Both the position numbers and the translations under genes were made by a program. DNA of 64,000 bases from Mactra quadrangularis (Eukaryota; Mollusca; Bivalvia; Venerida; Mactridae), in the NCBI GenBank assembly GCA_025267735.1, contig CM046297.1, positions 33,940,011 through 34,004,010 on the forward strand, written 5' to 3'. Positions 12,001-22,410 of this stretch are shown here, piece by piece. The notes below the pieces were generated by a model, which was given only the letters and a program-made list of their open reading frames with translations, was not told where the DNA came from and ran no database searches. The first letter of the stretch is position 1; each line of letters begins with the position of its first letter.

Positions 12001-15000
12001 CTTACCATTAATCCCCAGATACCATTTAATCTTAAACCAGGATCAGATTTACTAGTTAATCCAACAAGTATTGTAATAGCTCCACAATCTAAGATACACT
12101 GCAAATAGAGAAGACATATACATAGATTTCTTCAATGTAAATACCCATATAAAGCACTCAGATTCTGAAAATTCAATCTTCTTAGGATACATTTTAAAAG
12201 AGAGAAATTGAAATAAAATATTATATGCCTGTCTCAAACCTTATGCAAGCAAGTTAGATCTTGTACCAACACAGCTAATCAATTTAATAATTTTTCTATT
12301 TTGTTGTGTTTAATGCCATAGCAACATTTTGTATAGGTCATATCAAGGTGGTTGGTCAACCTACTTGATGTTCCTTGAAAGGCTAAATCTGTGGATTTAA
12401 CCTTTAGCAGTTAATAGGCAGATAATTCTGTCAGTGTCTAGCAACTGTCATGCATTATTAAGGATCATTAGTAAGAGGGAGAATGGCCATAGAAATTAAA
12501 TCATGACTAAACTCCCTTGAGGTTTCCCCAACCCAGAAATCAGCTAGCCGGCAGGTTATTTCAAGAAATACTGCTTTAAATTTAATAAGTTTCTGATAGT
12601 CAAGCTCAAACCAAAAATATGAACCAGAACAAATATACAAAATACAAAGATTCAGAACAATATTCCATTTATTTCACAGAAGAACAGCTACTCTGATTTC
12701 ATGTGCATGCTTACTGAACAAAATAAGAAGTGTTGCAAGCACCAAAACATAACAGAATCAAAACAGAGCAAGATAACAAAATCATGTTTTACCTCTTTAC
12801 TAGGAGAAAATTCCAACAATAAATTACATAATGTAGATGTTGAAACTTGTAACAATTCTTCTGGTCCTTCTTGTATTATCTGAAATCATTAATGTAGAAA
12901 TTCCATCCAGGTGATAAAAATATGGTAGTGTACATCTAATAAATCATTTCTGAGTACATGGGTTAATTTAAGCCTACACAAAAGCCAGTCGATGAATACT
13001 GTGTTCACCTGATTATAAAGACAGCTTCTTTTCCCTATCCGGGAAAGGGGCCAGTAACTTTTTTTTATATAAAATATTTTGGGGAAGCTTTAATGCCATG
13101 GAAGGGCAAAAAAAGCCAGGTAAACTCCAAATTTTGGGAAAGCTACATTATTTGAAAAGGGGAAAGGGCTTGTAAAAGGTCCGATATAAATTTAGAAGGC
13201 ACAAATGACTTGAAGGTAGTAACATTAATTCATCATCTGGGTAAATGCAAAACTTGTATGTATATGTTGATTACCTTCATTAAAGGTTTCCAGACAGTAT
13301 GATCTTGAAATGTAGTTCTCAATAATTGTACAGATCTAGACAAGCTATGTAGACATCTGATAGCCGCAGCAGCTACTTTCATATCTGTACTGTTTAAACC
13401 AGTGACTACATATTCCATTAGATGATCCATTTCTATAATCTATAATACACACACAGTCAAATCATAATAAAACACATGCACAAGCTTAAATATTATTTAT
13501 GTTTCTATTTCCAAACCAACATATTTTACGGCTGACCCTATTTTTCACAATCAATTTTTTGTCGAACATAAGAAAGTAGTACAAGACAATTGGGTTTTGA
13601 ATAATTAAATTTATTATCTAATGAGTTAGAGGTACTGTTTTTAAATTCAAAATTACAGTATTGATTTAGGGTCCCTGAGACAGAATTACAAGTAATATTG
13701 CTGATGATGGAAAAATCAATAATTTAAACCACCAACTACCAACCCTATTTCTTTGGGGAGACAAAACTGATTTTCCAGAAATGTCTAAAAGACATTCAGG
13801 CATTGTGGTTTCCATCCCCTACCTACCTGTTTTCTGATGTCCTCCTCATTAGCACCAAGGGCAGCAAATGCTTTAAATGCAGCTTGTTTCATTTCATTTC
13901 CCCAGTTGATATCCTATCAAAATTAACATATATAAAATATTTAAAGATTTTAATATAAGATATTTAAATCTGCAATCAAAAATAAATGAGAATATCAACA
14001 AAGTTTTAAATCAACCAAAATGGGTCAATCAAATTTGAAAAAAATGAAGATATATATCTTTTAAAACTATAACCTCATATGTTATCCTTTTGCCAACACG
14101 ATTTATAAATATAAAGGTGAATATGTTGAAACATGATTGCTTTAGAGCTATGGCCATTCATAACAAAGTCCATGTATTAAGGATAAATAAGCAAAAAGTA
14201 ATTAGGTATTGCACTATGAAGTCTAAGTTTCCTCCAGCAACACACTTACAAACTTAACGCCTATTACCCTCCGTTCATTTTAGTTCTGGCTTTGGTAAAT
14301 AAATTTTTACAGTTAATTGAGCAGCCAATAATAACACAAATCTTTTTGTATGTATTACATGAAAACCATCCTTCAAAATATCTTTTTTTAACAGGGTAAA
14401 GTAAAGCAACACAGTCATTAGCAATGTCCCATTTAGGATTTAAACACAGAGCAATACAATTCCTTAGTGTATTTTATACTATCAGTCAACAGATCGTAAT
14501 AAAACAAATCAAACATCAATAAATACATACACTTCTTTTTCCACTTCTATTAATCTGCTGTACATCAGTATATTTCAGATATTCAGCTAAGGTTTTGATA
14601 ATATGATCAGATATAGAAGCAGTCTTCTGTAAGTCAGCATCAACTTCTAACAAATACGCCAATGTCTCAGCTCCCTCAACATTCTCTTCTAAGGTACGAT
14701 CTTTACTACACATACGTATCAAACATGGTAAAGTCTGTGAATAGATGAATAAATAAACAGATTAAGTTTAAAAACACAGAAAAACAATGTGCAGTGTAAT
14801 GATAACTTTAAGATGTTGATAGAAGTTGTGTTTAAGTCTTCTTGTTTAAGGTTGTTACAAAAATATTACAGCTGATTGAAAAAAAGAGTATCTGATGACA
14901 CTTACTCTGCAGAAGAGATGGTGGATTCTTCTAGAATGCCCTCTTGTTTATATATTGAGCTGTGCATCAAACTACTATAAATGGCTATTCAAGAGCCGTA

Positions 15001-18000
15001 GAGAAATAATATAACTAAGAAAAGGTCTCAGTTTCAAACCCAGCCTAATCATAATCCCAAATTTTCAACACTGACAGATTTGAGCTACTAAGTGCCAATC
15101 TTGTGCCAACTGTCCTTTCAATTTTGGCTACATGAAATCTAATTATTTAACTAAATTTGAACTGAGATTAAAAAGAACTATTTTATTCTCTCATGCACTA
15201 AACTTTTGATAGAAAACTTACCTTCATAGCAATTAACTCTCAAGCACTAAGCTTTTAATAAGAAACTTAGAGCAATTAATGGATCATGTGGATCAATAGT
15301 TCCTCCTCTACATAGATATGCTAAAACTTACCTTCATAGCAATTAACAGATCATGTGGATCAATAGCTCCTCCTCTACATAGATATGCTGAAACTTACCT
15401 TCATAGCAATTAACAGATCATGTGGATCAATAGCTCCACCTCTACATAGATATGCTAAAACTTACCTTCATAGCAATTAATGGATCATGTGGATCAATAG
15501 CTCCTCCTCTACATAGATATGCTAAAACTTACCTTCATAGCAATTAATGGGTCATGTGGATCAATAGCTCCGCCTCTACAGAGATATGCTAAAACTTTAG
15601 CTGCTAATATTTGCATCTCTGAGGTTTTATCTCTCATTAATAATTGTCCTAGTATACTTGTGACTGGCTCACCATTGTGGGAGGCTGAAAAAGCAGAAAC
15701 GAAATGATGGAACTCTCAATTTGTAAGGTAAAATAATTAGATACTCTTTATTATGAGAGATAAAAATTGTACAAGAAGGAATGGAAAACCTTTTTATTAT
15801 GGGATGACGAAACAGTATTAGCAGATTAGAAAACTCCATTTAAAAGGGAAAAAAGTATAGGAACTGTTCATTGCATGAGGCTTAAATACTAAAATATTAA
15901 TAGAGAAATAAACATATAGAAATCTATGAGGACTCGACACTTATTTTTTAAACTAGGTTGCCTGAGAGGACATCCAAATATATCTTCAACTCTCCTGAAC
16001 CACATCATTAATAGCAATAACTGGTAGCCCCCAACCTAAAGATGGGGGAGTCAGGGGCAATAGGGCAACCCTTAATATTGAGCCCTGTCTATGTGATTAA
16101 AATGTTCTACACAATGCAAATCATGCTAACTTTGACAATTTTTAAGTCACACAAGTTTAATCAAAGAAGAAATAGGTCATTATATTAGACTGTTTGTTTT
16201 TGTGATCCTAACTGTGAAACTTCACAGTAACTGCTGGTTTATTAAAGATCATGCCATAGATATGAAGTCATAAATAAGGCTGTGGATCGTTGAGCAAGTG
16301 GCGATCCGATCTGAAACACGGTTCGTGTGTAGCGATTCATGAATCGAACCACCAATCACTTGTTAATGGAGAAGCATACATAATTCATGTAATAACAAAA
16401 ATAAGAGAAGAATTACAGAAGCTTTTACTGTAAGGAAAACCATGTACTCCAAACATTTCCATAAACGGACGTTTTACAGGCATTTTCAGTGATAGCATTT
16501 TTGTTTAAATTAATGTGCATCAATCAAAATATTGACACAAGATAATTCGGACTCTACATAAATTAAAGTTTTCATTAGTAGTGCGACTCGTTTTCGGAGT
16601 AATTAAACTGAAAATGTTCTTTCCTTTTTCCAAAAATAGATCGTGATCCGACGATTTCGGACATGACGAATATTCGTACTCGATTTTCCGGTCGAGATAG
16701 CGAATACCCGAGTACTCGGATACTCGCAGCAGCCCTTGTCATAAAACATAAAAATTGCCCAGCTAGCACAGTTGGTAGCATGCAAGTCAATTGATTGGGG
16801 GTGATGGGTTTGAATCCTGTGCAAGGCATACTTTTTAAAGTTTGGTTGTAAAATAATTTGTCCAGTCATTCCCCTAAACCACTAATTCTAAAGTCATGTA
16901 GGGCATTTGTCAGTCCCTGATTGAAGTATGTAACTGAAATAACTGAGGATAGCTGATCGCCATGATATGACCTATACAATGTTTTGCTACAGCGTTAAAC
17001 CCAATCAAAATCAAACACAACCAAAGTAAAACACAAAGTCACAATACCTGTTTCTACAACAATACAATTTTCATCATTATCTTTCACTAATACAGCTAGA
17101 CATTTTAATGTAGGCATCTGTACTTTATATACATTACCAGCTAGCAACATAACTAATGAAGGAACTATACCACTTCTACATATACGATTCTGATGATCTG
17201 TAGACTAAAAATACAATAAATTTCATCATTACATCTCAAGGTAAAGTTCCCTGAGATCTTCTATGGAAGCCTTCTAAAATTATGTCACATTCTAATACAT
17301 GTATCATTATGATTGTTAACAACATAAGTATTAAATCAGGTTTTGAAAGTTGTGAGTATCTTTTATTTCAACTGATTTACTCATTAATTTTCAAGAGCTT
17401 AAATTGACGCAAAAAAAATGTAAGGTTCTTGTCATTCTGTACTTAGTTAATCTGTCAAGTTGTAAAATGAGATATATAGCAAGGCTTGCTGAGTAAAAAG
17501 TTTTGAAATGAAAATGTTTGTAAAAAAAACCATCATAAATCAATTTTTTCATAATTATTTTATTGTCAATCTGTCATTGAAATTATACAAAATGTTGCCA
17601 ATTTTGATCTCCGTTACGTAGAAAAGTAGTCCATCATATGTAGTCACATGACTGGTGAATAGAGCATTGTAGGTAAGTTTTCATTCTTTAATATGTATTA
17701 GGCAATATAACTGACAGTTCAATAGAAGAATAAAGATGAGTAAAAAATTGATTTTGCAAGTCCAATATAAATATAAAAGTTAGCCAAATTTCATCATCAT
17801 CTCTTTCGATGACAAACATTCAATTCTGAATAGTATGATCATTTGGGAGTAAAAGAGGGGGTAAAATAAAACAGACACAGCACAAGTCCTTCCAGGCTAC
17901 TTAATTCACCAAGAAGACTAGAGATGTGATAAAAAAAGGCTTTCAAAGACTATAACATATACCAAAACATTCTTACTTACATTGCAAGAGTGAGCTAGTA

Positions 18001-21000
18001 TACTTGTCACACATTCTTGTGTACAAACTGATTGTGGCATGATGTTTACAAGATGTGGTAATACTGTAGAATCCTGAAATATATAAACATTATCACAACT
18101 TAGTCTATGAAATTAGTGGGTGTCCAGTTTCCAGGAATTTTCTTGTTTAAAAAGGGTATAACTGTGCCAAGCGTTAGATTTAGAATAGAACTTGATACAT
18201 GATTTCAAATTGTAATTCCTAGTTCATACACATTAGTCAAGTTTTAAATGAATTCCATCAGTCATTAGCAGATGTAAAGCAGATGGTATGATATAACTGT
18301 CAAGTGTTGCTGTGCCGTAAAGCCCACACAAACAAATTGAAGGTATTTCTTTCATAGTATATAATGAAATGCTCTGTTACCTGATGAAAATATACAATAA
18401 AATTATAAATTTTATATTTTCATCATAAAGAAAATAAAAATTCAAAATGACATCACTTTAGAAGATAAATGATATCATCATCATAGAGTAGAAATGATGT
18501 CACATTACAGTTGTTTAAAATATCTCAAACAGAACACAATCATGAAAGAAACAGAATATAAGTCAACTTTGGCGCAAGATCCTTCTATTTGAACACATAA
18601 GCTCAGAAAATAGATTTACTTGTAACTATGCCACTCATGAAAATAAATACATTTCTTCTGAGCTCACTCAGTGAAATAAAAATCAAACTTGCACCAATAT
18701 TGACAAATATTCTCTATCAATTTACCTGATATATCAGACTTGTACAGTTATTATTATTTACAAATATTGTTCTTAGACATCTTAAACATGCTTCAACAAA
18801 TGGTAGATTAGGACTGGCTAAACCTGAAGTAAAACATAAAATATCAATTAATTGAACACCAGTCATGAACTTCCTCCAAATTACATATAGTCAATATGAA
18901 TAAAAATGAATATAATGCTAAGACCTCTTTGTGTTAGAAGTTCACACTTCAAACTTAAACTTGGACAATATGGAATATTTCCTGTAAAGGAAAGTTTGGT
19001 GATATCCCTTCTGTAAACAGAAGTCAAATCACGATCAACCAGTTTTTCATCAATTAAAAGATTCTAAATAGGAAATGGTTTGACTTGGAACTCAAAATGA
19101 TGTTTTTTTTTCAGCAGAAAAACTATATTGTACCGTATGAATTTGTGCAAATCAAAGTTGAAATAAAAATGTGTGTAATTTAGAAATGCATACTTTCCAC
19201 CAATAACTTGTAAAATAACTTAGTTCACACTGATGTATTCAGTACAAAGTTTACAAACAAACTTTATTCAGCTGGAAAAAACATAAATTGAAGTTTCAAA
19301 TATGAACTATTGTGATTATTCTAAATTAGAATAGCAGGGCAATGCACCCTGCCCTTTTTCTCTTCTCCATGTAATTTTTTGCTCTGTTCTGTGCAGAAAT
19401 AGTTGCCTTGAAACACTAACCCTCTGATATGCACTGATCCTATTTTTCTGCCTCCCTGCCTTCTTTCTGAGTTCTCGAATAATCACTAATTTTTAATACT
19501 TGGTTAAATGCTGTGTCAACAGAATTAATGTTATTTTTACAACAACCAGCACACCTATCCTAGCTTTCCTGGACCCTTGTTTACAACCAGTTCTCACCTA
19601 TCCTTTCACAAGGCTGATAAATTATCCCTATATCTTATTAATGGAGAACAATTGACATTAATGTCAAATTTTCATGGAAGATTATAAACGCAGCAGGTCT
19701 GCCCAGTGTGAAATTCAAACCTGTACCCCCTTCAGGAATCTAGTTTTGATATCTCCGTGTGCTACAGACCGGGTTAAAATAATCACTACAATTCAAACAG
19801 TACTAACCTTTCAGTAGAACAGAAACACTTCCTTCCTCAACCAGGGTATTTATATTATCCACAGTACCTTTAGAGATGGAACCCATCACTATAGCAGCAT
19901 CTGTACGTAATGTCTGCGGAGCTTCTTCATCAACTAACCATTGTAGTAATCTAAAATATAAAATTATTTGGTATATTATCTTATCACTTCTGGTCGTCCC
20001 TAAAGGTTTTCATAAATAATATAGAATACATACAGGTCATCTTTTTAATGAAAAAGGTCATTTTTTCTAAAATAAGGCAAATAAACATCTAGTCAAGTTT
20101 TTTTATTAGAAAAGATTTATATGAAGTGTACACAATTGATGCTAATAGGTTCGATCCCAGCACAGACTACAGAACTTTATCAGGTTACAAATGATTAGCT
20201 CAACTGATTAATAAATAGTTAATGTGAGACCGGCTATACAGCCAGTAAGCTTCATGGAAGAGAGTCCAATATTGCTGATTCTACAGTTCCTGTCTAACAC
20301 TTGTGATAAAAACAATTTTCCTTTTAGATGTTTGAAAACTTGAAGCATTACAGAAAGTACAGTACAATCAGGACATACGACGTCAATAAAATTAGTATAA
20401 AATAAATACCTTGGAACTACACCATGGTTGATTGCCAAAGATTTCTGTTTGTTGTTTCCAATCACTGAATTCTTGGTCCAACTGAAAAAGTAATTTCAAA
20501 AGTACAGTCATAATTAAAATTGCAAGCAATACTGGATAAATTTGCATTGAATTAAAAAATACAAAGATTGAATTCTTGATAGCCTGAAAAAAAGTGTTTT
20601 ACTCAAAATTTTGATCAAATGAATCCCTAATAAAGAATAACAAATAAATCATAATGAACAAGCCATGAAAACTCAGTCATATCATAAGTCTTTGAATCAA
20701 GCCACAGGACCATGGACCGAGCCTACTGAAATTGCTGTTTGTCCAGTGAGTGTTAGAATGGGAAAGGTCTGACGGTCCATCAACATTTTACAGCTCCTTG
20801 TTAAAAATTTAAAACAATACCTTATTTAGTGTTCTGTTGTTTATTCAATTCTAGAATATATTTTACTATTAAATCATTCAAAAGGATATTTTAACATAAT
20901 GCAAAAATGTCTTTGTTCAGAAAACTTTCATTCTGTCCTTCAAAAATCTATTTTGCTGAATGGAAGGTCCTATGCCGATGAAAGTTTGATTGTACCCTTC

Positions 21001-22410
21001 CAGGAAAATTCATCAGTAATGCAGATGAAAGCTGTCCAGGAAAGCTGGTTAGGAGAATCTGGTAGAAATTAAGTAATCAAATAAAAAAATTAAAAATTCA
21101 TGAAACATACGTTAAAGCTTCCTGCCATTTCTCTGGCTCATCAGAATGAAGAACATCATAAAAACTAGACTGTCCATCTACCTCCTGAAATAAATAAATA
21201 TATATAGTTAAGTCACGACAGAATATACGGTCCATGTATTTACCGAAATACAGCATATTCCCCGAAATACAGCAGATACCCCGAAATACACCCGAAATAC
21301 AGTTGATCAATTAGTATAGTGCGTGTAAAAACATGTTTAAACTATGAATTATTGATTATGATGCTTCAAAATACTTTATATTATTAATATACGACCCAAC
21401 TGAAGGTGTTAGTAATAAAAGATGTTTGAAAAAGTAACATAAATGGCTGTGACGATCCACAATACAGTTGGTCAATTAGTATAGTGCATGTAAGATAGAT
21501 CTAATAGCTGTAAACCATTAATACTTGTAATACTCATCTTTTGTGATCATTTCCGACGTTTATCTAGTAAATTAATTTGCTTTGAACAATACAAACATAT
21601 CGATATGAAAAGTTAACAGGTTATATATATTATATTTTCTAGGTGACTATAAATATTTCAATTGTCAAGATCATAATTATTTATCGCAATAAATACACTA
21701 TAATACAGGATTGTCAAAGCTATTTAAGTTTTTTTTTTTACATAATTGATTATTAACACCTTAAATTGGATCGTATATTAATAATATCAAGTATTTTGAA
21801 GCGTCATAATCAATAAATGATCATTTAATAGTGTTTTTACATGCACTATACTAATTGATCAACTGTATTTCGGGTGTATTTCGGGGTATCTGCTGTATTT
21901 CGGGGAATATGCTGTATTTCGGTAAATACATGGACCCCAGAATATATTTGTTAAATTTTGAGTAATAATAAATATTAACAAGTTTTCTGATGTTTAAAAG
22001 TTGGACCATACTCATGTTATTAACACTTCTGTAACTCTAGCCACTACCAAATGTGAAATGAGTTCATGACTAAGAGTTAAAGAGCTAACAATTGATTAAA
22101 ATAAATTAATAATTCAACTTATCTCTTTTTCAGCACTTTCATTCCTCATTGATACATTCTAAGCAATTAAGTACCATTCACATAAAATAGAACAACTGTC
22201 ATAGCTCTTTATTGAAACAATGACGAAGACATCGTGCATAATTTAAACAACTATCCGAAATGATGACTGTCCGAATTTCGGACAACACGTCTTTTAACGA
22301 TTCATGTTTATTTCGAGATAAATACTAGTTAGCATGCTTAATACTGCATTGTTAAGTGAATATATCATTTTAAATAAGAAAATAGACATTACCATCGACG
22401 AAACCAACAT
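6032..22410 (-). CDS. ARMC8: ARMC8, armadillo repeat-containing protein 8 (complete, 19 coding exons)
   Basis: Seen: 19 minus-strand segments, each bounded by AG and GT, join in one frame to 1983 nt (660 residues plus stop). Exon ends in order are 22410-22393, 21184-21111, 20481-20410, 19950-19808, 18823-18726, 18073-17981, 17204-17048, 15684-15533, 14734-14531, 13913-13827, 13439-13275, 12879-12793, 12098-12006, 11180-11031, 9699-9604, 9032-8937, 8147-8075, 7577-7484 and 6062-6032. Known: the protein aligns colinearly with vertebrate ARMC8 (about 660-673 aa), including [67 protein letters not shown] and [15 protein letters not shown]8 is an ARM-repeat scaffold subunit of the cytoplasmic/nuclear CTLH (GID) E3 ubiquitin ligase, the counterpart of yeast Gid5/Vid28. 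No canonical AATAAA lies within about 900 nt of the stop. The nearest is at 5100-5095, and using it would place a MITE in the 3' UTR. Inferred: functional single-copy gene. The first exon is the least certain part. Confidence 0.95.
6435..7316. mobile_element. Non-autonomous TIR element with an internal 156-bp tandem repeat
   Basis: Terminal inverted repeats AGCCGGATTTTTCCAC (6435-6450) and GTTGAAAAATCCAGCT (7301-7316) flank four ~156-bp units, each starting near ccaggtagagttg (6629, 6785, 6941, 7096). Its right end (cgcccaattacccgctcg, aactattagcc) recurs at 9500-9597 as a fragment. Lies between ARMC8 exons 18 and 19. Confidence 0.6.
7484..7577 (-). CDS. ARMC8: ARMC8 coding exon 18 (residues 620-651)
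   Basis: Acceptor tattacttacag, donor gttagt. Encodes [20 protein letters not shown] then [10 protein letters not shown] with a split Lys, matching RQDKLRDMGIVDILHKL in vertebrates. Confidence 0.94.
7730..7910 (-). mobile_element. tRNA-like SINE, minus strand
   Basis: Minus strand has ctatcaagctggttaagtta and the B-box-like gggtttgatgcccagg (7850-7866 region). Diverged; in ARMC8 intron 17. Confidence 0.45.
8075..8147 (-). CDS. ARMC8: ARMC8 coding exon 17 (residues 596-620)
   Basis: Acceptor ttctaattcacag, donor gtattt. Encodes [20 protein letters not shown] then NEEE, with a split Gly. Matches [19 protein letters not shown]. Confidence 0.95.
8618..8918 (-). mobile_element. tRNA-derived SINE, family B, minus strand
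   Basis: Minus strand: A box tagcgcagttggtagcacgc, B box gggttcaaatcccac, then a core shared with the tail at 24290 (ggttatagacaagggtcca) and end gtgttgacacggtgttaaat. About 300 bp, directly next to the ARMC8 exon 16 donor. Confidence 0.85.
8937..9032 (-). CDS. ARMC8: ARMC8 coding exon 16 (residues 564-595)
   Basis: Acceptor tttttcag, donor gtaagt. Encodes [20 protein letters not shown] then [12 protein letters not shown], matching TLCILANIADGTTAKDLIM...KYYM. A tRNA-derived SINE is inserted directly after the donor (8618-8918). Confidence 0.95.
9237..9450. repeat. Dispersed ~205-bp repeat, copy 1
   Basis: caccttaattttgacagttt to tttgttgtggcctta, with cttcgctcgctcacccc and actatataaagcaa inside, shared with 23453-23655. 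Confidence 0.75.
9500..9597. mobile_element. Fragment of the 6435-7316 element family
   Basis: Shares the cgcccgcccacc-rich segment, aactattagcc and terminal gttgaaaaaatccagct with the end of the element at 7316. The left terminus is not seen. Lies 3' of ARMC8 exon 15. Confidence 0.5.
9604..9699 (-). CDS. ARMC8: ARMC8 coding exon 15 (residues 532-563)
   Basis: Acceptor tatattacag, donor gtaaat. Encodes [20 protein letters not shown] then [12 protein letters not shown], matching [25 protein letters not shown]...VKEQ. The acceptor plus the first ~55 nt of the exon is repeated nine more times upstream in intron 14 (73-bp period). Confidence 0.95.
9644..10376 (-). repeat. 73-bp tandem array made from the ARMC8 exon 15 acceptor and exon start
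   Basis: Ten units with exact 73-bp spacing (ctgtctatatgctgtaata at 9689, 9762, 9835, 9908 ... 10346). The first unit is the real splice acceptor and 5' part of exon 15; nine further copies lie upstream in intron 14. Each keeps tatattacag and ~55 nt of exon sequence, with few substitutions. Confidence 0.95.
11031..11180 (-). CDS. ARMC8: ARMC8 coding exon 14 (residues 482-531)
   Basis: Acceptor attttacag, donor gtaagt. Encodes [27 protein letters not shown] and [16 protein letters not shown], diagnostic of ARMC8. 150 nt, phase 0. Confidence 0.97.
11338..11378. other. Imperfect hairpin in ARMC8 intron 13
   Basis: agcatgctctgctgttga and ttcaacagtaaagcatgct pair over ~18 bases with a 4-nt loop. 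No other sign of a ncRNA gene. Confidence 0.4.
12006..12098 (-). CDS. ARMC8: ARMC8 coding exon 13 (residues 451-481)
   Basis: Acceptor atttgcag, donor gtaagt. Encodes [20 protein letters not shown] then [11 protein letters not shown], matching ILESGAVELLCGLT...LRVNGIWALM. Confidence 0.94.
12300..12460 (-). mobile_element. SINE tail fragment, family C, minus strand
   Basis: tgtgtttaatgccatagcaa and cattttgtataggtcatatc are the reverse complement of the end of the SINE at 16750-17012. Confidence 0.6.
12793..12879 (-). CDS. ARMC8: ARMC8 coding exon 12 (residues 422-450)
   Basis: Acceptor gatttcag, donor gtaaaa. Encodes [15 protein letters not shown], identical to the vertebrate motif apart from STL for SML. 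Confidence 0.95.
13275..13439 (-). CDS. ARMC8: ARMC8 coding exon 11 (residues 367-421)
   Basis: Acceptor attatag, donor gtaatc. Encodes [35 protein letters not shown] and [10 protein letters not shown], almost identical to the vertebrate block. 165 nt, phase 0 both ends. Confidence 0.96.
13827..13913 (-). CDS. ARMC8: ARMC8 coding exon 10 (residues 338-366)
   Basis: Acceptor ttttgatag (weak pyrimidine tract), donor gtaggt. Encodes [20 protein letters not shown] followed by RKQ, matching [23 protein letters not shown]. Confidence 0.93.
14531..14734 (-). CDS. ARMC8: ARMC8 coding exon 9 (residues 270-337)
   Basis: Acceptor attcacag. Encodes [20 protein letters not shown] then [16 protein letters not shown], among the best conserved stretches. 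I placed the donor at AGT|gtatgt because this gives 204 nt and keeps phase 0 into exon 10. A donor two bases earlier (gtgtat) would break the frame. Confidence 0.9.
15221..15600 (-). repeat. 67-bp tandem array made from the ARMC8 exon 8 end and its donor
   Basis: Copies of ATGAAG|gtaagttttagcat occur with donors at the true exon end (15533) and at 67-bp steps downstream (ccttcatagc at 15532, 15465, 15398, 15331), plus a detached one at 15221. A further partial copy near 15268 has lost its donor. Confidence 0.95.
15533..15684 (-). CDS. ARMC8: ARMC8 coding exon 8 (residues 219-269)
   Basis: Acceptor tttttcag, donor gtaagt. Encodes [17 protein letters not shown] then [19 protein letters not shown], matching DGELLPQIFVKMLQRDK...CLTYMCRAGAI. 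Its 3' end with the donor is copied several times, 67 bp apart, just downstream in intron 8. Confidence 0.93.
16275..16737. mobile_element. hAT-type MITE in ARMC8 intron 7
   Basis: Ends taaggctgtggatcg and cgcagcagccctt (imperfect inverted repeat), flanked by GTCATAAA at 16267-16274 and 16738-16745, an 8-bp target duplication typical of hAT. Confidence 0.75.
16750..17012 (+). mobile_element. tRNA-derived SINE, family C, plus strand
   Basis: A box tagcacagttggtagcatgc, B box gggtttgaatcct, core catgtagggcatttgtcagt, end gttttgctacagcgttaaac then ccaatc. In ARMC8 intron 7, next to the hAT MITE. Confidence 0.8.
17048..17204 (-). CDS. ARMC8: ARMC8 coding exon 7 (residues 167-219)
   Basis: Acceptor tttttag, donor gtattg. 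Encodes [20 protein letters not shown] and [14 protein letters not shown], matching the GPDHQ...NHGAVQNIAHLL...YKVRMQALKCFSVL region. Confidence 0.93.
17981..18073 (-). CDS. ARMC8: ARMC8 coding exon 6 (residues 136-166)
   Basis: Acceptor atttcag, donor gtaagt. Encodes [14 protein letters not shown] then [14 protein letters not shown], matching DATVIPHLM...TQEYICQIFSHCC. Phase 0 at both ends. Confidence 0.93.
18726..18823 (-). CDS. ARMC8: ARMC8 coding exon 5 (residues 103-135)
   Basis: Acceptor ttacttcag, donor gtaaat. Contains [13 protein letters not shown], nearly identical to the vertebrate ARM helix [13 protein letters not shown]. Confidence 0.95.
19506..19790 (-). mobile_element. tRNA-derived SINE, family B, older copy, minus strand
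   Basis: Same order of blocks as 8618-8918 (gttgacacagcatttaacc tail, aaacaagggtccaggaaagc, gaatttcacactggg head) with more substitutions. In ARMC8 intron 4. Confidence 0.75.
19808..19950 (-). CDS. ARMC8: ARMC8 coding exon 4 (residues 55-103)
   Basis: Acceptor atattttag, donor gttagta. Encodes [20 protein letters not shown] then [12 protein letters not shown], corresponding to the TECAVVLGSLAMGTENN region of vertebrate ARMC8. Confidence 0.93.
20410..20481 (-). CDS. ARMC8: ARMC8 coding exon 3 (residues 31-55)
   Basis: Acceptor tttttcag, donor gtattt. Carries the family signature [11 protein letters not shown] followed by INHGVVPR, matching [11 protein letters not shown]...LGAVPR in vertebrates. 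Phase 2 in, phase 2 out. Confidence 0.95.
21111..21184 (-). CDS. ARMC8: ARMC8 coding exon 2 (residues 7-31)
   Basis: Acceptor tttatttcag and donor gtatgt. Encodes [20 protein letters not shown] and onward, ending two bases into a Thr codon. It precedes the first ARM repeat. A 710-bp foldback element lies immediately upstream in intron 1. Confidence 0.85.
21228..21937. mobile_element. Foldback / MULE-type element in ARMC8 intron 1
   Basis: Arms of roughly 190 bp are inverted copies. The outer part ggtccatgtatttaccgaaa, with four ccgaaatacag motifs (21240-21300), mirrors 21865-21936. Flanked by CAGAATATA at 21219-21227 and 21938-21946, a 9-bp target duplication as in Mutator-like elements. No ORF for a transposase. 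Confidence 0.85.
22393..22410 (-). CDS. ARMC8: ARMC8 coding exon 1 (residues 1-6, start codon)
   Basis: Predicted start MLVSSM followed by donor gtaatg, in phase 0 with exon 2. The joined N-terminus ([18 protein letters not shown]) fits the MSVLSEVTASSRHYVDRL stretch of the vertebrate protein better than any other nearby ATG plus donor. The coding part is only 18 nt, so the assignment is reasonable but not proven. Confidence 0.55.
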
